From the NCBI RefSeq assembly GCF_038738535.1, contig NZ_CP046128.1, positions 372,001 through 436,000 on the forward strand: a stretch of DNA of 64,000 nucleotides. The letters run 5' to 3'. The stretch's first letter is position 1, and every line of letters starts with the position of its first letter. Below, piece after piece: positions 42,722 to 51,330 of the stretch. Origin of the DNA: Bacillus pumilus. GTDB lineage: Bacteria; Bacillota; Bacilli; Bacillales; Bacillaceae. Under the pieces are notes generated by a model. The model saw only the letters and a list, made by a program, of their open reading frames with translations, did not search any database and had not been told where the DNA came from. The position numbers and the translations under genes were made by a program.

Positions 42722-44046
42722 CAAAAAAATTGGCAGAGGCTGTGCTTGTAGCTGATCCACTTCAAGATCAGCGGGCGGTAGAAATGGCTCGAAATGGTCT
42801 GTTAGATGCTGCGGCGGCGGCGCTTGCTGCGAAAGAGGATGAAGGAATTCAAAAGCTCATGGCACTTGTGGAACAAGAAGGCGGAGCCGCTCAAATTCCT
42901 GTCATTGGACAAGGGAAGAAGGTCAGCCGTCAAGCCGCAGCCATGCTGAACGGCTACTTGATCCACGCCCTTGATTATGATGATGTGCACTCAGATGTGA
43001 GAGGACATCCCAGTGCGGTGATCATCCCAGCATTGCTTTCACAGCTGACAGACAGCAAAGGGTATGGTGATCGATTTTTAGCAGCCTACATTACAGGCGT
43101 TGAAGTGATGGCAAGGCTTGGCGAATCCATCGGCAAGGCGCATTATGAGCGGGGCTGGCATAATACCGGAACCCTCGGAGCCATTGCAGCAGTATGTGCC
43201 ATTGGGTATTTAAAACAAGTCTCGCAGGAAGAGCTGGCGAAGGCAATCGGCTTTGCCGGAGCGCAATCAGCCGGAATGAGAAAGCAGTTCGGCTCTGATA
43301 TGAAACCATTACAAGCCGGCTTAGCGGCTAAAACAGCCGTCTGGTCTATGGACTTAGCTTGTTCAGGTTTTGGCGGGAATGAATCGGTTCTTGATGGTAC
43401 GCTTGGTTTCTTTTCTCTCTATGGAGATCAGGAGCTGGCAGAAAATCGTTTACTAGAGGAGTATGGTATAGCGTGGCGTATTGTCTCGCCGGGGCTGTGG
43501 TTCAAAGTATACCCGTTCTGCTCAGCAGCGCATCATGCAGCAGATGCGATTCTATCCTTAATGGAAGAGCATACTTTCTTATCGGATCAGGTGAAACAAG
43601 CAGAGGTCATATTCCCGCCTGGCGGAGATGCAGCGCTTATTGAGCGGACACCTTTGACGGGCGAAGAAGGACGATTCAGTGTCGAATACGTCATCGCACT
43701 TGCCGTATTTGGACAGACGCTTACGCTGGATGCCTTTACGAAAAAAACCATTCCATCAGACATGCGCACATGGATGAAGCGGGTGAGCAGAGAATATGAT
43801 CAAACGAAAGAACCCCATCCAGACGCTGTCCCAAAAGGTCGCTTTACGATTGTGAAGCTTACCTTATCTGATGGCACCACCTTTAGCAAACGAGTCGATC
43901 TTCCGCGGGGAGCACCAGGCCATGCACTATCGAAAGAAGACATCATGCAAAAATTAAACAGTGTCACAGACGCATCACATGCACAGCAGATTTTACAAGT
44001 TATTGAAGACGGAAACGATTCTTCTTATTTGCAGCTGCTGGCATGA
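42712..44046 (+). CDS. yxeQ: MmgE/PrpD-family protein YxeQ
   Basis: 444 aa with MmgE/PrpD features (LNGYLIHALDYDDVHSDVRGHPSAVIIPALL; HNTGTLGAIAA; FKVYPFCSAAHHAADA). The family includes 2-methylcitrate dehydratase and other lyases or isomerases acting on carboxylic acids. A role with the C4-dicarboxylic product (oxaloacetate or a succinyl derivative) of this operon is plausible but unproven. It overlaps yxeP by 10 nt and ends the operon. Confidence 0.87.
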   Translation: MELTKKLAEAVLVADPLQDQRAVEMARNGLLDAAAAALAAKEDEGIQKLMALVEQEGGAAQIPVIGQGKKVSRQAAAMLNGYLIHALDYDDVHSDVRGHPSAVIIPALLSQLTDSKGYGDRFLAAYITGVEVMARLGESIGKAHYERGWHNTGTLGAIAAVCAIGYLKQVSQEELAKAIGFAGAQSAGMRKQFGSDMKPLQAGLAAKTAVWSMDLACSGFGGNESVLDGTLGFFSLYGDQELAENRLLEEYGIAWRIVSPGLWFKVYPFCSAAHHAADAILSLMEEHTFLSDQVKQAEVIFPPGGDAALIERTPLTGEEGRFSVEYVIALAVFGQTLTLDAFTKKTIPSDMRTWMKRVSREYDQTKEPHPDAVPKGRFTIVKLTLSDGTTFSKRVDLPRGAPGHALSKEDIMQKLNSVTDASHAQQILQVIEDGNDSSYLQLLA

Positions 44047-44060
44047 TTTAAAAAGAAGAA

Positions 44061-44089
44061 AAGGGCTAAAATTTATTTAGCCCTTTTTT
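44061..44089 (+). terminator. Terminator of the yxe operon
   Basis: AAGGGCTAAA (44061-44070), loop ATTTA, TTTAGCCCTT (44076-44085), then T residues. It also stands just past the end of the minus-strand GAF-STAS gene and may serve both. Confidence 0.93.
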
Positions 44090-44101
44090 GTGTATCATTT
44101 C

Positions 44102-44947
44102 TTATTCCATTTTAGTAAACGTCAAGCCAATATGAGCAAGTGCCTGCGGCAAGTCTTTCCGGATGGTGATGTCTTTAAATGAAATATTCGACTGAATCGC
44201 ACTTAGAGCAAGATCTTGTTTAATTCCTGTTAAAACAGCCGAAATTCCTAAAAGTTTCAGCGTTTGTGCATAGCTGACCAAATATTGAATGCTCTGTTCA
44301 TTCAGGCGTTTTGTTCCCGATACATCAATGACCAAATGAGAGAGCGACAGTCTGTAGCTTTCCTGTAAAATGGTTTCTAAAATATGCTGAGCACGTGTCT
44401 CTTCGATATCACCTAGGAGAGGAAGCACGGCGACACCGTCAACAACAGGGACGATCGGTACAGATAATTGCTGAATCTGCCGGTTGGCACGGTCGAGTTC
44501 GAGGACGTAGCTTAATAAAGAAGCCATCGTTTCAAACATATGCACGTGTTCTTCTGTGAATTGCTGCGGCCTTAGATCAAGCCCGCAAATCGTTCCGTAG
44601 TTCGTACCATCTGTAAAATCAATCGGTACTCCAATGAATGATCCGCCTTGAAGACGTTTCGTGACTTCTAAGTATTTAGAACGATCATCCAATGATATAT
44701 CAGGGATCACAAGCGTATCCTGATGATCGACCGCCAGCTTGCAAAATGTCTTCTCGTAAGGAATTTCTTCTCCTTCTTCAAGAAGCTGCTCGTCATGATT
44801 TAGCACCTTGACAATCTGATTGGTGGTTTGATCGTTTTTAGCAATAAACAGTGTATTCACATCAGTGAATTGACTCATCATGTTTAAAATACTCGTAGAA
44901 GCATCATGAAAATTGCGAAACTGTTTTAATAGTTGTTGACGAGGCAT
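44102..44947 (-). CDS. GAF-STAS stress regulator (RsbR/YtvA-type)
   Basis: About 281 aa. Residues 20-165 form a GAF-like sensor (FCKLAVDHQDTLVIPD, GGSFIGVPI, YGTICGLD); residues 178-281 a STAS domain (VAVLPLLGDI, VIDVSGTK, LTGIKQDLAL). RsbR paralogues have a variable N-terminal sensor on such a STAS domain and sit in the stressosome that controls sigma-B. At the two phosphorylated threonines of RsbRA (T171, T205) this protein appears to have Glu (in LNEQS) and Ser, the YtvA pattern. In YtvA the sensor is a blue-light LOV domain; here it is GAF. ATG 44947 follows AAGGAG; extension to 45055 adds an unrelated hydrophobic peptide. The ligand is unknown. Confidence 0.78.
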   Translation of the reverse strand: MPRQQLLKQFRNFHDASTSILNMMSQFTDVNTLFIAKNDQTTNQIVKVLNHDEQLLEEGEEIPYEKTFCKLAVDHQDTLVIPDISLDDRSKYLEVTKRLQGGSFIGVPIDFTDGTNYGTICGLDLRPQQFTEEHVHMFETMASLLSYVLELDRANRQIQQLSVPIVPVVDGVAVLPLLGDIEETRAQHILETILQESYRLSLSHLVIDVSGTKRLNEQSIQYLVSYAQTLKLLGISAVLTGIKQDLALSAIQSNISFKDITIRKDLPQALAHIGLTFTKME

Positions 44948-45071
44948 TGTTTTAGGACTCCTTGTAGCTCCGATCATAGACCGGAACAATAGTTGATTTG
45001 TCTCTATCATACAAAATGAAACGAGAAATAGATATATTTTAATGCGCAAATTCATGTGAATCGGGCGAGAA

Positions 45072-45106
45072 CAAAAAAGACTGCCGATCCTGAGATCTGG
45101 CAGTCT
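45072..45106 (-). terminator. Terminator of aspartokinase gene
   Basis: AGACTGCC (45078-45085) pairs with GGCAGTCT (45099-45106); the minus-strand transcript runs into TTTTTT. Confidence 0.9.
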
Positions 45107-45111
45107 GCTGG

Positions 45112-46488
45112 TTAAAGGGAGACAGGGACGGTAGACATAGAGAAAAATTCCTCATACAACGCTTGCACGGCTTCTTTTTCTTGAGCCGCTTTGACGCCAA
45201 ACATCATGCTGACCTCTGAAGAGCCTTGATTGATCATTTCAATATTGACCTTCGCTTTTGACAGCGCCTCTGCCGCTCTTGCTGTGGTTCCAACATTGTG
45301 ACGCATCGCTTCTCCTACAACCATAATGAGTGAGAGATTCGGCTCTAAAACGACCTCATCTGCATCAAGCACGAGCTTCAAGCGGTCGAGCAGCTCTTGT
45401 TCAATATGCTGCTCCTCCAGCTGATCCTGTCTTAAAATAATGTTCATATCATCAATGCCAGAAGGGACGTGTTCATACGTAAGCCCATATTCCTCTAGTG
45501 TTTGCAGCACCTTGCGTCCAAAACCGACTTCTCGGTTCATCAAATACTTGCTAATATAAATGCTGCAAAATCCGCTGTCTGAGGCGATTCCGACAACTGG
45601 TCCATTTGTATGATCTCTCTGGTTCACGATTTTTGTGCCTTTTGCCGAGGGATTATTGGTGTTTTTAATTTGCACAGGAATGCCTGCACGGAAGGCTGGA
45701 ATGAGTGCTTCATCATGGAACACAGAAAAACCAGCATAGGACAGCTCGCGCATTTCCCGGTACGTCAGCTCTGTAATCTCCTTCGGCTCATGAACGATCG
45801 TTGGATTAACAGCGTAAACAGCATCCACATCTGTAAAGTTTTCATACACTTCTGCCTTCAAACCGTTTGCTAAAATGGAACCGGTAATATCGGAGCCGCT
45901 GCGAGAAAAGGTGACAATATCTCCCGATAGGCTAAAGCCAAAAAAGCCAGGGAATATGATGATGCCAGAGCGCCCTCTTAATTTGTACAAATGATCATAT
46001 GACTCCGGAAGGACTTGCGCTTGGCCAGGCTCATCGCTCACAAATAAACCAGCTTCCTTTGGATTCACATAGTGAGCTTCGACACCTTGATGGCGGAAAT
46101 AGGCGGCAATGAGCTTTGCGTTATTGTCTTCACCGCTTGCTTTGATGGCATCAAGATATCGCTCTGGACGAGACGAATCAGCCTGTAAGAGGGCGTCTAG
46201 ATCTTGCCTGATGGTGTCAATCACGTCATGACTTAATCCGAGTTCATCCGCAATGGAGGCATACCGTTCGATGACGGCTTCCTGTAAATCGTGTGCTTCG
46301 CCTAAACGTAAATATTGCTCACCGCAGCTAATTAATAGATCGGTGACCTTCGTATCCGTTGAATGCCGTTTTCCTGGTGCGGAAACAACGACTGCTTTTC
46401 GAGCTGGATCTGCTGTTACAATGTCAAATACCTTTTGCAGCTGCTTGCCAGATGCAAGTGAACTGCCACCAAATTTAACGACCTTCAA
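45112..46488 (-). CDS. yclM: Aspartokinase III (YclM/ThrD)
   Basis: 458 aa. KFGGSSLASG is the kinase opening, followed by SRSGSDITGSILA and the FTDVDAVYAVNP region; the last 150 residues are paired ACT domains (VGEAMRHNVGTTARAAEAL, INQGSSEVSMMFGV). It phosphorylates aspartate, the first step to lysine, methionine and threonine; the B. subtilis orthologue is inhibited by lysine plus threonine. TTG 46488 gives the conserved MKVVKFGG start with AGGAG at good spacing; ATG 46497 abuts the same site. I see no lysine riboswitch in the short upstream gap. Confidence 0.92.
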   Translation of the reverse strand: MKVVKFGGSSLASGKQLQKVFDIVTADPARKAVVVSAPGKRHSTDTKVTDLLISCGEQYLRLGEAHDLQEAVIERYASIADELGLSHDVIDTIRQDLDALLQADSSRPERYLDAIKASGEDNNAKLIAAYFRHQGVEAHYVNPKEAGLFVSDEPGQAQVLPESYDHLYKLRGRSGIIIFPGFFGFSLSGDIVTFSRSGSDITGSILANGLKAEVYENFTDVDAVYAVNPTIVHEPKEITELTYREMRELSYAGFSVFHDEALIPAFRAGIPVQIKNTNNPSAKGTKIVNQRDHTNGPVVGIASDSGFCSIYISKYLMNREVGFGRKVLQTLEEYGLTYEHVPSGIDDMNIILRQDQLEEQHIEQELLDRLKLVLDADEVVLEPNLSLIMVVGEAMRHNVGTTARAAEALSKAKVNIEMINQGSSEVSMMFGVKAAQEKEAVQALYEEFFSMSTVPVSL

Positions 46489-46628
46489 TGCATACATCTC
46501 CTATAGTAAAAATTTTCTCACAAATTGAATAGTTCCTATTATCAACTCTTTTCTTTAAATTATCAAGGTTTTTCTTCGCTGTAAATACAAATGTCCTTTT
46601 GGAGAGGACGATATAGCGTGAGTATATG

Positions 46629-46660
46629 AAAAAAGAGCCGGCAATATGCCGAGCTCTTTT
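46629..46660 (-). terminator. Terminator of ycnB
   Basis: A GAGC-CGGCA stem with an ATAT loop (TGCCG-GCTC on the other arm, 46634-46656) flanked by AAAA and TTTT, directly after the ycnB stop on the minus strand. Confidence 0.88.
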
Positions 46661-46661
46661 C

Positions 46662-48095
46662 TTATGAAGAAGATGAGGAGGAAGATAGCTCCTGCTTCAT
46701 CACTTTATTCTCGCGTTTTTCCTTTAAGAAAAAAGAGAGGACGAGTCCAAGGACCGCAATCAAACCAGACACGATAAATGATGTGTTCATGCCGTGAACG
46801 GCTGATTTTAATGGGCTGGCTAATTCTGCATTTGCAGCAGAACTGCTCATGATGGAGACAAGCACAGCCGTCCCAATGGAGCCGCCCATTTGTCTCATCG
46901 TGTTATTCATCGCTGTCCCATGCGGGATCAAATGAGGCGGTAAAGAGTTAATACCTGCGGTTGTCAGCGGCATCATGATCATCCCAACCCCGATTAAGCG
47001 AAGCGTGTAGGCGACCGTAATGAGGGCGATGGATGAATCAAGGGTGAGCAGCATAAATGGCAGGGTAGTAACAGTAAGTATCGTAAACCCGCCTAATGCC
47101 AGCCCTTTTCCACCGACTTTATCAAAAATCCGTCCAATAATTGGTGAGAGGAGCCCCATAAAGAGAGCACCAGGCAATAAGATCAGTCCTGTATCAAGAG
47201 CAGACAATCCTCTGACATTTTGCGTATAGAGCGGCAGAATCGTCTCTGTCCCAATCAATAAAGCAAAGACAAGCATCCCAAGGAAGGTCGTTAAGCTAAA
47301 GATCGCAAACTTAAAGACACCAAATTCAAGCATCGGTCTTGTCAAATTCGACTGGCGCAGAATAAAGAAGAACAAGCTCACAGCGCCGACAATCAGCGAT
47401 ATGAGGACAGTGGCACTCGTCCAGCCATATGTTCCGACACTAGAAAATCCGTAAAGCAGCCCACCGAAACCGAAGGACGACAAGATGACTGATAAAACAT
47501 CAATACGTGTCTCTCTTTGCTGCGTTACATTTTTCATTAAGAAGAAAGCAAGAATGAGATCAATGATACCGATTGGCAGAACAATATAGAACAAGAACTT
47601 CCAGCTGAAGGAATCAACAATCCAGCCGCCAAGTGTCGGCCCAAGCGCTGGTGCGAACGAAATGACAAGACCGACCATGCCCATCGCCTGCCCGCGCTTT
47701 TCTTTCGGGAAAATGGTTAAAAAGATCGTTTGCATCAGCGGCATTAAAATCCCTGCGCCGGCTGCCTGCACAATACGCGCTGCAAGTAATACAGGGAAAT
47801 TCGTTGCAAATGAAGCAAGAATTGTACCGGCTGTAAAGATGCTAAGCGCCGTTAAAACTAAAGAACGGCTTGAAAATTTCTCGATTAAGAAAGCCGTGAT
47901 CGGGATGAGAATCCCGTTTGTCAGCATAAAGGCTGTGGTGAGCCACTGTCCCTTGCTGACATCAATATTGAATTCCTCCATGATATGTGGGATCGCTGGA
48001 ATGAGCAGCGTTTGGTTTAAAATCGCGACGAATGCCCCAACGAGGAAAATCCCCACAATCACAGATCGATTATACGATGTTGTTGATTGGTTCAT
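46662..48095 (-). CDS. ycnB: MFS drug efflux pump YcnB (DHA2, 14 TMS)
   Basis: 477 aa with 14 hydrophobic segments and DHA2 signatures (VAILNQTLLIPAIPHIMEEF; AARIVQAAGAGILMPLMQTI; GLVISFAPALGPTLGGWIVD). It belongs to the EmrB/LmrB proton-drug antiporters; substrates are unknown. It is the second gene of a two-gene operon, 16 nt after its TetR-type regulator. A poly-Ser tail ends the protein. Confidence 0.9.
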   Translation of the reverse strand: MNQSTTSYNRSVIVGIFLVGAFVAILNQTLLIPAIPHIMEEFNIDVSKGQWLTTAFMLTNGILIPITAFLIEKFSSRSLVLTALSIFTAGTILASFATNFPVLLAARIVQAAGAGILMPLMQTIFLTIFPKEKRGQAMGMVGLVISFAPALGPTLGGWIVDSFSWKFLFYIVLPIGIIDLILAFFLMKNVTQQRETRIDVLSVILSSFGFGGLLYGFSSVGTYGWTSATVLISLIVGAVSLFFFILRQSNLTRPMLEFGVFKFAIFSLTTFLGMLVFALLIGTETILPLYTQNVRGLSALDTGLILLPGALFMGLLSPIIGRIFDKVGGKGLALGGFTILTVTTLPFMLLTLDSSIALITVAYTLRLIGVGMIMMPLTTAGINSLPPHLIPHGTAMNNTMRQMGGSIGTAVLVSIMSSSAANAELASPLKSAVHGMNTSFIVSGLIAVLGLVLSFFLKEKRENKVMKQELSSSSSSS

Positions 48096-48111
48096 GTTAT
48101 CCCTTCTTTAT

Positions 48112-48984
48112 CTATAGAATGATGCTTTTCAGCTGTGACACGTTTTGTGATAAAACGCTGTTTTTACCTAAATAATCGAGCAATGAGCTGATTAAAAAGG
48201 TTCTCGGTTGGTCCTTTGATAATTCTTGGCTCAGCAGCTCAAACGCAGAGAGGAGATCGTCCTTTTCTTCTCCGTTTGGCAGTGCGTGAAGCTCTTGTTT
48301 GATCTTCGTTAAGGACGAGATGACAAGCTTTTCTTCATCATATTCGTCCTGTGAAGAAAGCAAATAAGAGTCCATCAGCTGATCTGTTAACACAGGCTCA
48401 ATGGAACAAGGCTTTTTCGACACACGGTCCATCACGCCGATAATCATTTCGGCGGCATTTTCTAATTGGATGTTCTTGTGCTCAATCGCCAGCATTAAGA
48501 TGAATTCTCTCATTAATCCGTTGAGGACGATCACAAGATCCCAGACATAAGGCGCAACAGATTCACCATATGTGCTTAAAATAATGTCTCTGTGCCGCTG
48601 CATGATAATGGAGCGTGTCTCACGTAAATGCTTAATGACAATGGGCGAATGCTGCGAAAAAGCTTCAAAGGACAGCATATTCAAAAATTTATGATTCTCT
48701 TTAAACTCTTCAAGCTCAAGCTTAATCTTCTTTGTGAATTTTTCCTTCTTGGACAGCGTCGTTTCTGAATGAATGATCTGAGAAATCTCTCTCATTTTGC
48801 ACTGATTGTATTTAATCAGTTCTAATAGAAGAGCTTCCTTTGAATCAAACAGTTTATAAATGGACGCTTTTGATATTTTACAGGCATCGGCAATTGACTG
48901 CATGGAGACACTCATATAGCCTTTTTGAGAAAATAATTTCTTTGAAACCCGCAAAATCTCTTCTTGCTTTTCGTTCATCTTCAT
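48112..48984 (-). CDS. ycnC: TetR-family repressor YcnC
   Basis: About 290 aa. The N-terminal helix-turn-helix (ILRVSKKLFSQKGYMSVSMQSIADACKISKASIYKLFDSKEALL) is TetR-type; the long C-terminal ligand domain fits YcnC rather than the 190-aa LmrA type. It precedes the pump ycnB and should repress both genes until a substrate binds. AAAGGA lies just before ATG 48984; a second ATG two codons on (48978) is also possible. Two operator-like repeats lie immediately upstream. Confidence 0.87.
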   Translation of the reverse strand: MKMNEKQEEILRVSKKLFSQKGYMSVSMQSIADACKISKASIYKLFDSKEALLLELIKYNQCKMREISQIIHSETTLSKKEKFTKKIKLELEEFKENHKFLNMLSFEAFSQHSPIVIKHLRETRSIIMQRHRDIILSTYGESVAPYVWDLVIVLNGLMREFILMLAIEHKNIQLENAAEMIIGVMDRVSKKPCSIEPVLTDQLMDSYLLSSQDEYDEEKLVISSLTKIKQELHALPNGEEKDDLLSAFELLSQELSKDQPRTFLISSLLDYLGKNSVLSQNVSQLKSIIL

Positions 48985-49004
48985 AAGTCCTTTCCGAATC
49001 GGTA

Positions 49005-49039
49005 AAACCATATGGTCACAATGGAAACCGAGTGGTCAC
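49005..49039. promoter_or_regulatory. Tandem operator-like repeats upstream of ycnC
   Basis: AAACCATATGGTCAC (49005-49019) and AAACCGAGTGGTCAC (49025-49039) are 15-bp direct repeats whose starts are 20 bp apart, two helical turns. Each contains an ACC...GGT dyad, perfect in the first. The placement 20-55 bp before ycnC is typical for TetR autoregulation. Confidence 0.7.
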
Positions 49040-49089
49040 TTTTGCAATGATAACAAAACCAATGACCCATGACAAGAAAAGAAACTTAA

Positions 49090-49118
49090 AAAATACCTAT
49101 CTATATGACAGGTATTTT
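49090..49118 (-). terminator. Terminator of the decayed minus-strand gene
   Basis: AAAATACCT (49090-49098) pairs with AGGTATTTT (49110-49118). The minus-strand RNA ends in TTTTTT. The stem overlaps the TAA at 49117-49119. Confidence 0.75.
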
Positions 49119-49400
49119 ATCCTTCCGCATGTGCGGCATATATGATGATCTGTCCGTTAAGTTCGACGATCAAAAGGTCTTTTCGCTGCTTTACAGAGTA
49201 AATCGCTGTCCCTTTTTTCAACTGGGAAGCTGTGCCGTGATCAAAATGTTCGGCAGCTGTTTTCTGAATGATACCTACTTGCTGATCTTTAGTGACGGTT
49301 AGTTGATGGGTCCAATCTACATTTGCTTGATAGACAGTTCCTTCCCTTCAAGACAGCTTTTATATAGTCATAGTCGTTCCCGAAGGATGTATCGTTACTT
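49117..49400 (-). pseudogene. Remnant of a small protein gene, frameshifted
   Basis: Minus-strand frames carry a protein-like sequence with no start codon. After an in-frame TGA near 49348 one frame runs about 75 codons to TAA (49117-49119) and ends KKGTAIYSVK...LLIVELNGQIIIY. This resembles the GTxIY.VKG....IAVEVNGKY module found at the end of some Bacillus secreted or lipoproteins. The sequence upstream continues in another frame ([14 protein letters not shown]), so a frameshift near 49345-49355 seems to have broken the gene. A terminator sits at its end. The original family is not certain. Confidence 0.55.
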
Positions 49401-49438
49401 TGTATGAGGCGAGTCATGAGATTGTATGTTGGCACAAA

Positions 49439-49458
49439 ATACGATACATTTATCGTAT
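49439..49458. promoter_or_regulatory. Inverted repeat over the ArsR-family start codon
   Basis: ATACGATA (49439-49446), CATT, TATCGTAT (49451-49458): perfect 8-bp arms that include the first two bases of ATG 49457. It is the likely autoregulatory operator of the downstream ArsR-type gene. Confidence 0.65.
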
Positions 49459-49768
49459 GAATAATCCAATCCATCCAACTCAAGAAGACATAAGACTGAT
49501 TTCTGTGCTGCACGCATTGGCTGATCCAATCCGGTTAGAAATTGTCCGCTGCTTAGCAGAAGCGGGCGAGAGGACATGCGGTACGTATGAGATGAATATT
49601 GCCAAATCTACGCTTTCTCATCACTTCAAAGTGCTGAGGGAGGCAGGCGTCGTGAAAGTGAGAATTGACGGTAAACACCGCTACTATTCTTTAAGAAAAG
49701 AAGACATCGAGACCGCTTTTCCTGGACTCGTGTCATCCATTTTAGCCGTAGATAAAGAGCGGTGGTAA
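49457..49768 (+). CDS. ArsR-family transcriptional regulator
   Basis: About 103 aa consisting of one winged helix-turn-helix ([22 protein letters not shown], then [18 protein letters not shown] and GKHRYYSLR). There is no ELCVCDL-type metal site, so it may sense something other than arsenic or cadmium; Cys residue in RTCGTYEMN could matter. ATG 49457 gives the natural N-terminus but has no Shine-Dalgarno, so it may be translated from a leaderless or short-leader RNA; a TTG at 49400 would add 19 residues. No target gene adjoins it, only the decayed gene to the left. Confidence 0.78.
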   Translation: MNNPIHPTQEDIRLISVLHALADPIRLEIVRCLAEAGERTCGTYEMNIAKSTLSHHFKVLREAGVVKVRIDGKHRYYSLRKEDIETAFPGLVSSILAVDKERW

Positions 49769-49801
49769 GCCAGCTGTCTGTAAAGCAGCTGGCTGTTTTA
49801 T
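49768..49801. terminator. Terminator between ArsR-type gene and gabR
   Basis: AGCCAGCTG (49768-49776) and CAGCTGGCT (49786-49794) form a 9-bp stem followed by GTTTTATTT on the plus strand. Confidence 0.85.
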
Positions 49802-51222
49802 TTCCCATAAATCGACTCATACAGCCTTTTCACCGCCGGCTCAATATCCTCTGGCCGCATATGAGAGAAGCCGAGGACGAGTGGAACAAAGCCTTCCTGA
49901 TGCCCCGGCAATTGCTCATCAAGGGTAAAACGGTCCATCCCGTACATTTTCAGCTTTCTTTCTTTGGCACGCTGTAAAATCTCATGCTGCGTGCGGTTTG
50001 AGCGGAACTCTGCGATAAAATGAAGTCCAGCATTTTCCCCAATAATCCGTACATTGTCAGTAAAAACCGTGTCGAGCTCTTCAATGAGCTGCTTCCGCTT
50101 TTCCTCATATAAACCATTCATCCTCTTAATATGCCGCTGATACGCCCCATCTTTTATAAAATGAAGAAGGGTGTATTGTGTAAAAAGGTTGGCTGTTTGA
50201 ATGAAGAAGTGCTGTTCTTTCTTATAGCGTCTCAATAAATGCTGCGGGAGCACCATGTAGCTTAGTCTTAAGCCTGGCAGCAATGACTTTGAAAAGGTCC
50301 CCATATAAATGACTTTGTCATATCGATCCAAACTTTGCAGCGCTGGAATGCTGTCTGTACCATACTTGAATTCACTGTCATAATCATCCTCAATGATATA
50401 ACGGCCGGGATGATCGGCTGCCCAGTTTAAGAGCTGAATCCGCCGGGAAATCGGCATAATTACCCCTGTTGGGAATTGATGTGAAGGGGTAATGATTAAG
50501 ACATTCGGCTGTTTTTTGTGAATGTCACTCATCCGCACCCCTTTTTGATCAATGCCAATCGTTTCAATTCGGTGATGATTGTTTTTCAGCATTTGATAGA
50601 GCCGGCGATAGCCAGGGTTTTCTAATCCGTATACTTGATCGGCTGGAAGAATGCTTGATAAAGAATGGATAAGTGACTGCGTGCCTGCGCTTAAAATGAG
50701 CTGTTCTGGGTAGCATTTGACCCCTCGCGCAAGCCCGATCAACCGGGCAATCGTTTCCCGAAGCTCGTACACACCTTGTGGATGCGGAAGCTCACCAAAG
50801 GCTTCTTGGTGGAGACTGATCGCCTTTTGTTCACTTTTCAGCCAGCTTTTAAATGGAAAGTTAGTGGTATCGACAGAGATATGTGAAAAGGAATACCAGT
50901 CGTCCCGTGCAATCGGCTCCTCCTTTAAATCTGCTGGAAGGGAAGAGGGTTTCAGCTGACCTGACTCATGAAACGTTTCTAGTGATTCCACAAAAAAGCC
51001 TTTGCGTTCAACCGAATATAAATATCCCTCAGCAAGCAGCTGCTGATACGCGCCATTCACTGAATTCACGCTGACGTTTAATGTATCGGCTAACTCTCGT
51101 TTAGAGGGTAATTGATCGTGCGGCTGAAGGTTTCGATTTAAAATTTCACCTTTAATTTTCGTATAAATTTGATGATAAATAAATCCGTTTGCCCCTGTTT
51201 GATCTAGTTGAATTGTCAGCAT
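49798..51222 (-). CDS. gabR: GABA-responsive regulator GabR (MocR family)
   Basis: 474 aa. N-terminal GntR helix (LPSKRELADTLNVSVNSVNGAYQQLLAEGYL), then an aminotransferase-fold domain with the PLP lysine in YMGTFSKSLLPGLRLSYMVLP. GabR binds PLP and GABA, activates gabTD and represses its own gene. It is divergent from gabT and the expected repeat boxes lie between them. Confidence 0.93.
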   Translation of the reverse strand: MLTIQLDQTGANGFIYHQIYTKIKGEILNRNLQPHDQLPSKRELADTLNVSVNSVNGAYQQLLAEGYLYSVERKGFFVESLETFHESGQLKPSSLPADLKEEPIARDDWYSFSHISVDTTNFPFKSWLKSEQKAISLHQEAFGELPHPQGVYELRETIARLIGLARGVKCYPEQLILSAGTQSLIHSLSSILPADQVYGLENPGYRRLYQMLKNNHHRIETIGIDQKGVRMSDIHKKQPNVLIITPSHQFPTGVIMPISRRIQLLNWAADHPGRYIIEDDYDSEFKYGTDSIPALQSLDRYDKVIYMGTFSKSLLPGLRLSYMVLPQHLLRRYKKEQHFFIQTANLFTQYTLLHFIKDGAYQRHIKRMNGLYEEKRKQLIEELDTVFTDNVRIIGENAGLHFIAEFRSNRTQHEILQRAKERKLKMYGMDRFTLDEQLPGHQEGFVPLVLGFSHMRPEDIEPAVKRLYESIYGK

Positions 51223-51243
51223 CTCGTCATTCCATCCTCTCTG

Positions 51244-51284
51244 GTACCATGAAAAAAATGATATTGGTACTTTCTATCATACCA
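51244..51284. promoter_or_regulatory. GabR binding region between gabR and gabT
   Basis: Direct repeats GTACCA (51244-51249) and ATACCA (51279-51284) start 35 bp apart, and an inverted copy TGGTAC (51265-51270) lies between. B. subtilis GabR is known to bind two ATACCA repeats with similar spacing, so this is the expected operator. Confidence 0.75.
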
Positions 51285-51330
51285 AAAAATATTCAGAATA
51301 ATAAAAAAGACATAAAGGGGATGGATGACA

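Noticed and set aside
49105..49302. Plus-strand ORF of 65 codons
   Set aside because: It is antisense to the protein-like minus-strand remnant and has no ribosome-binding site.
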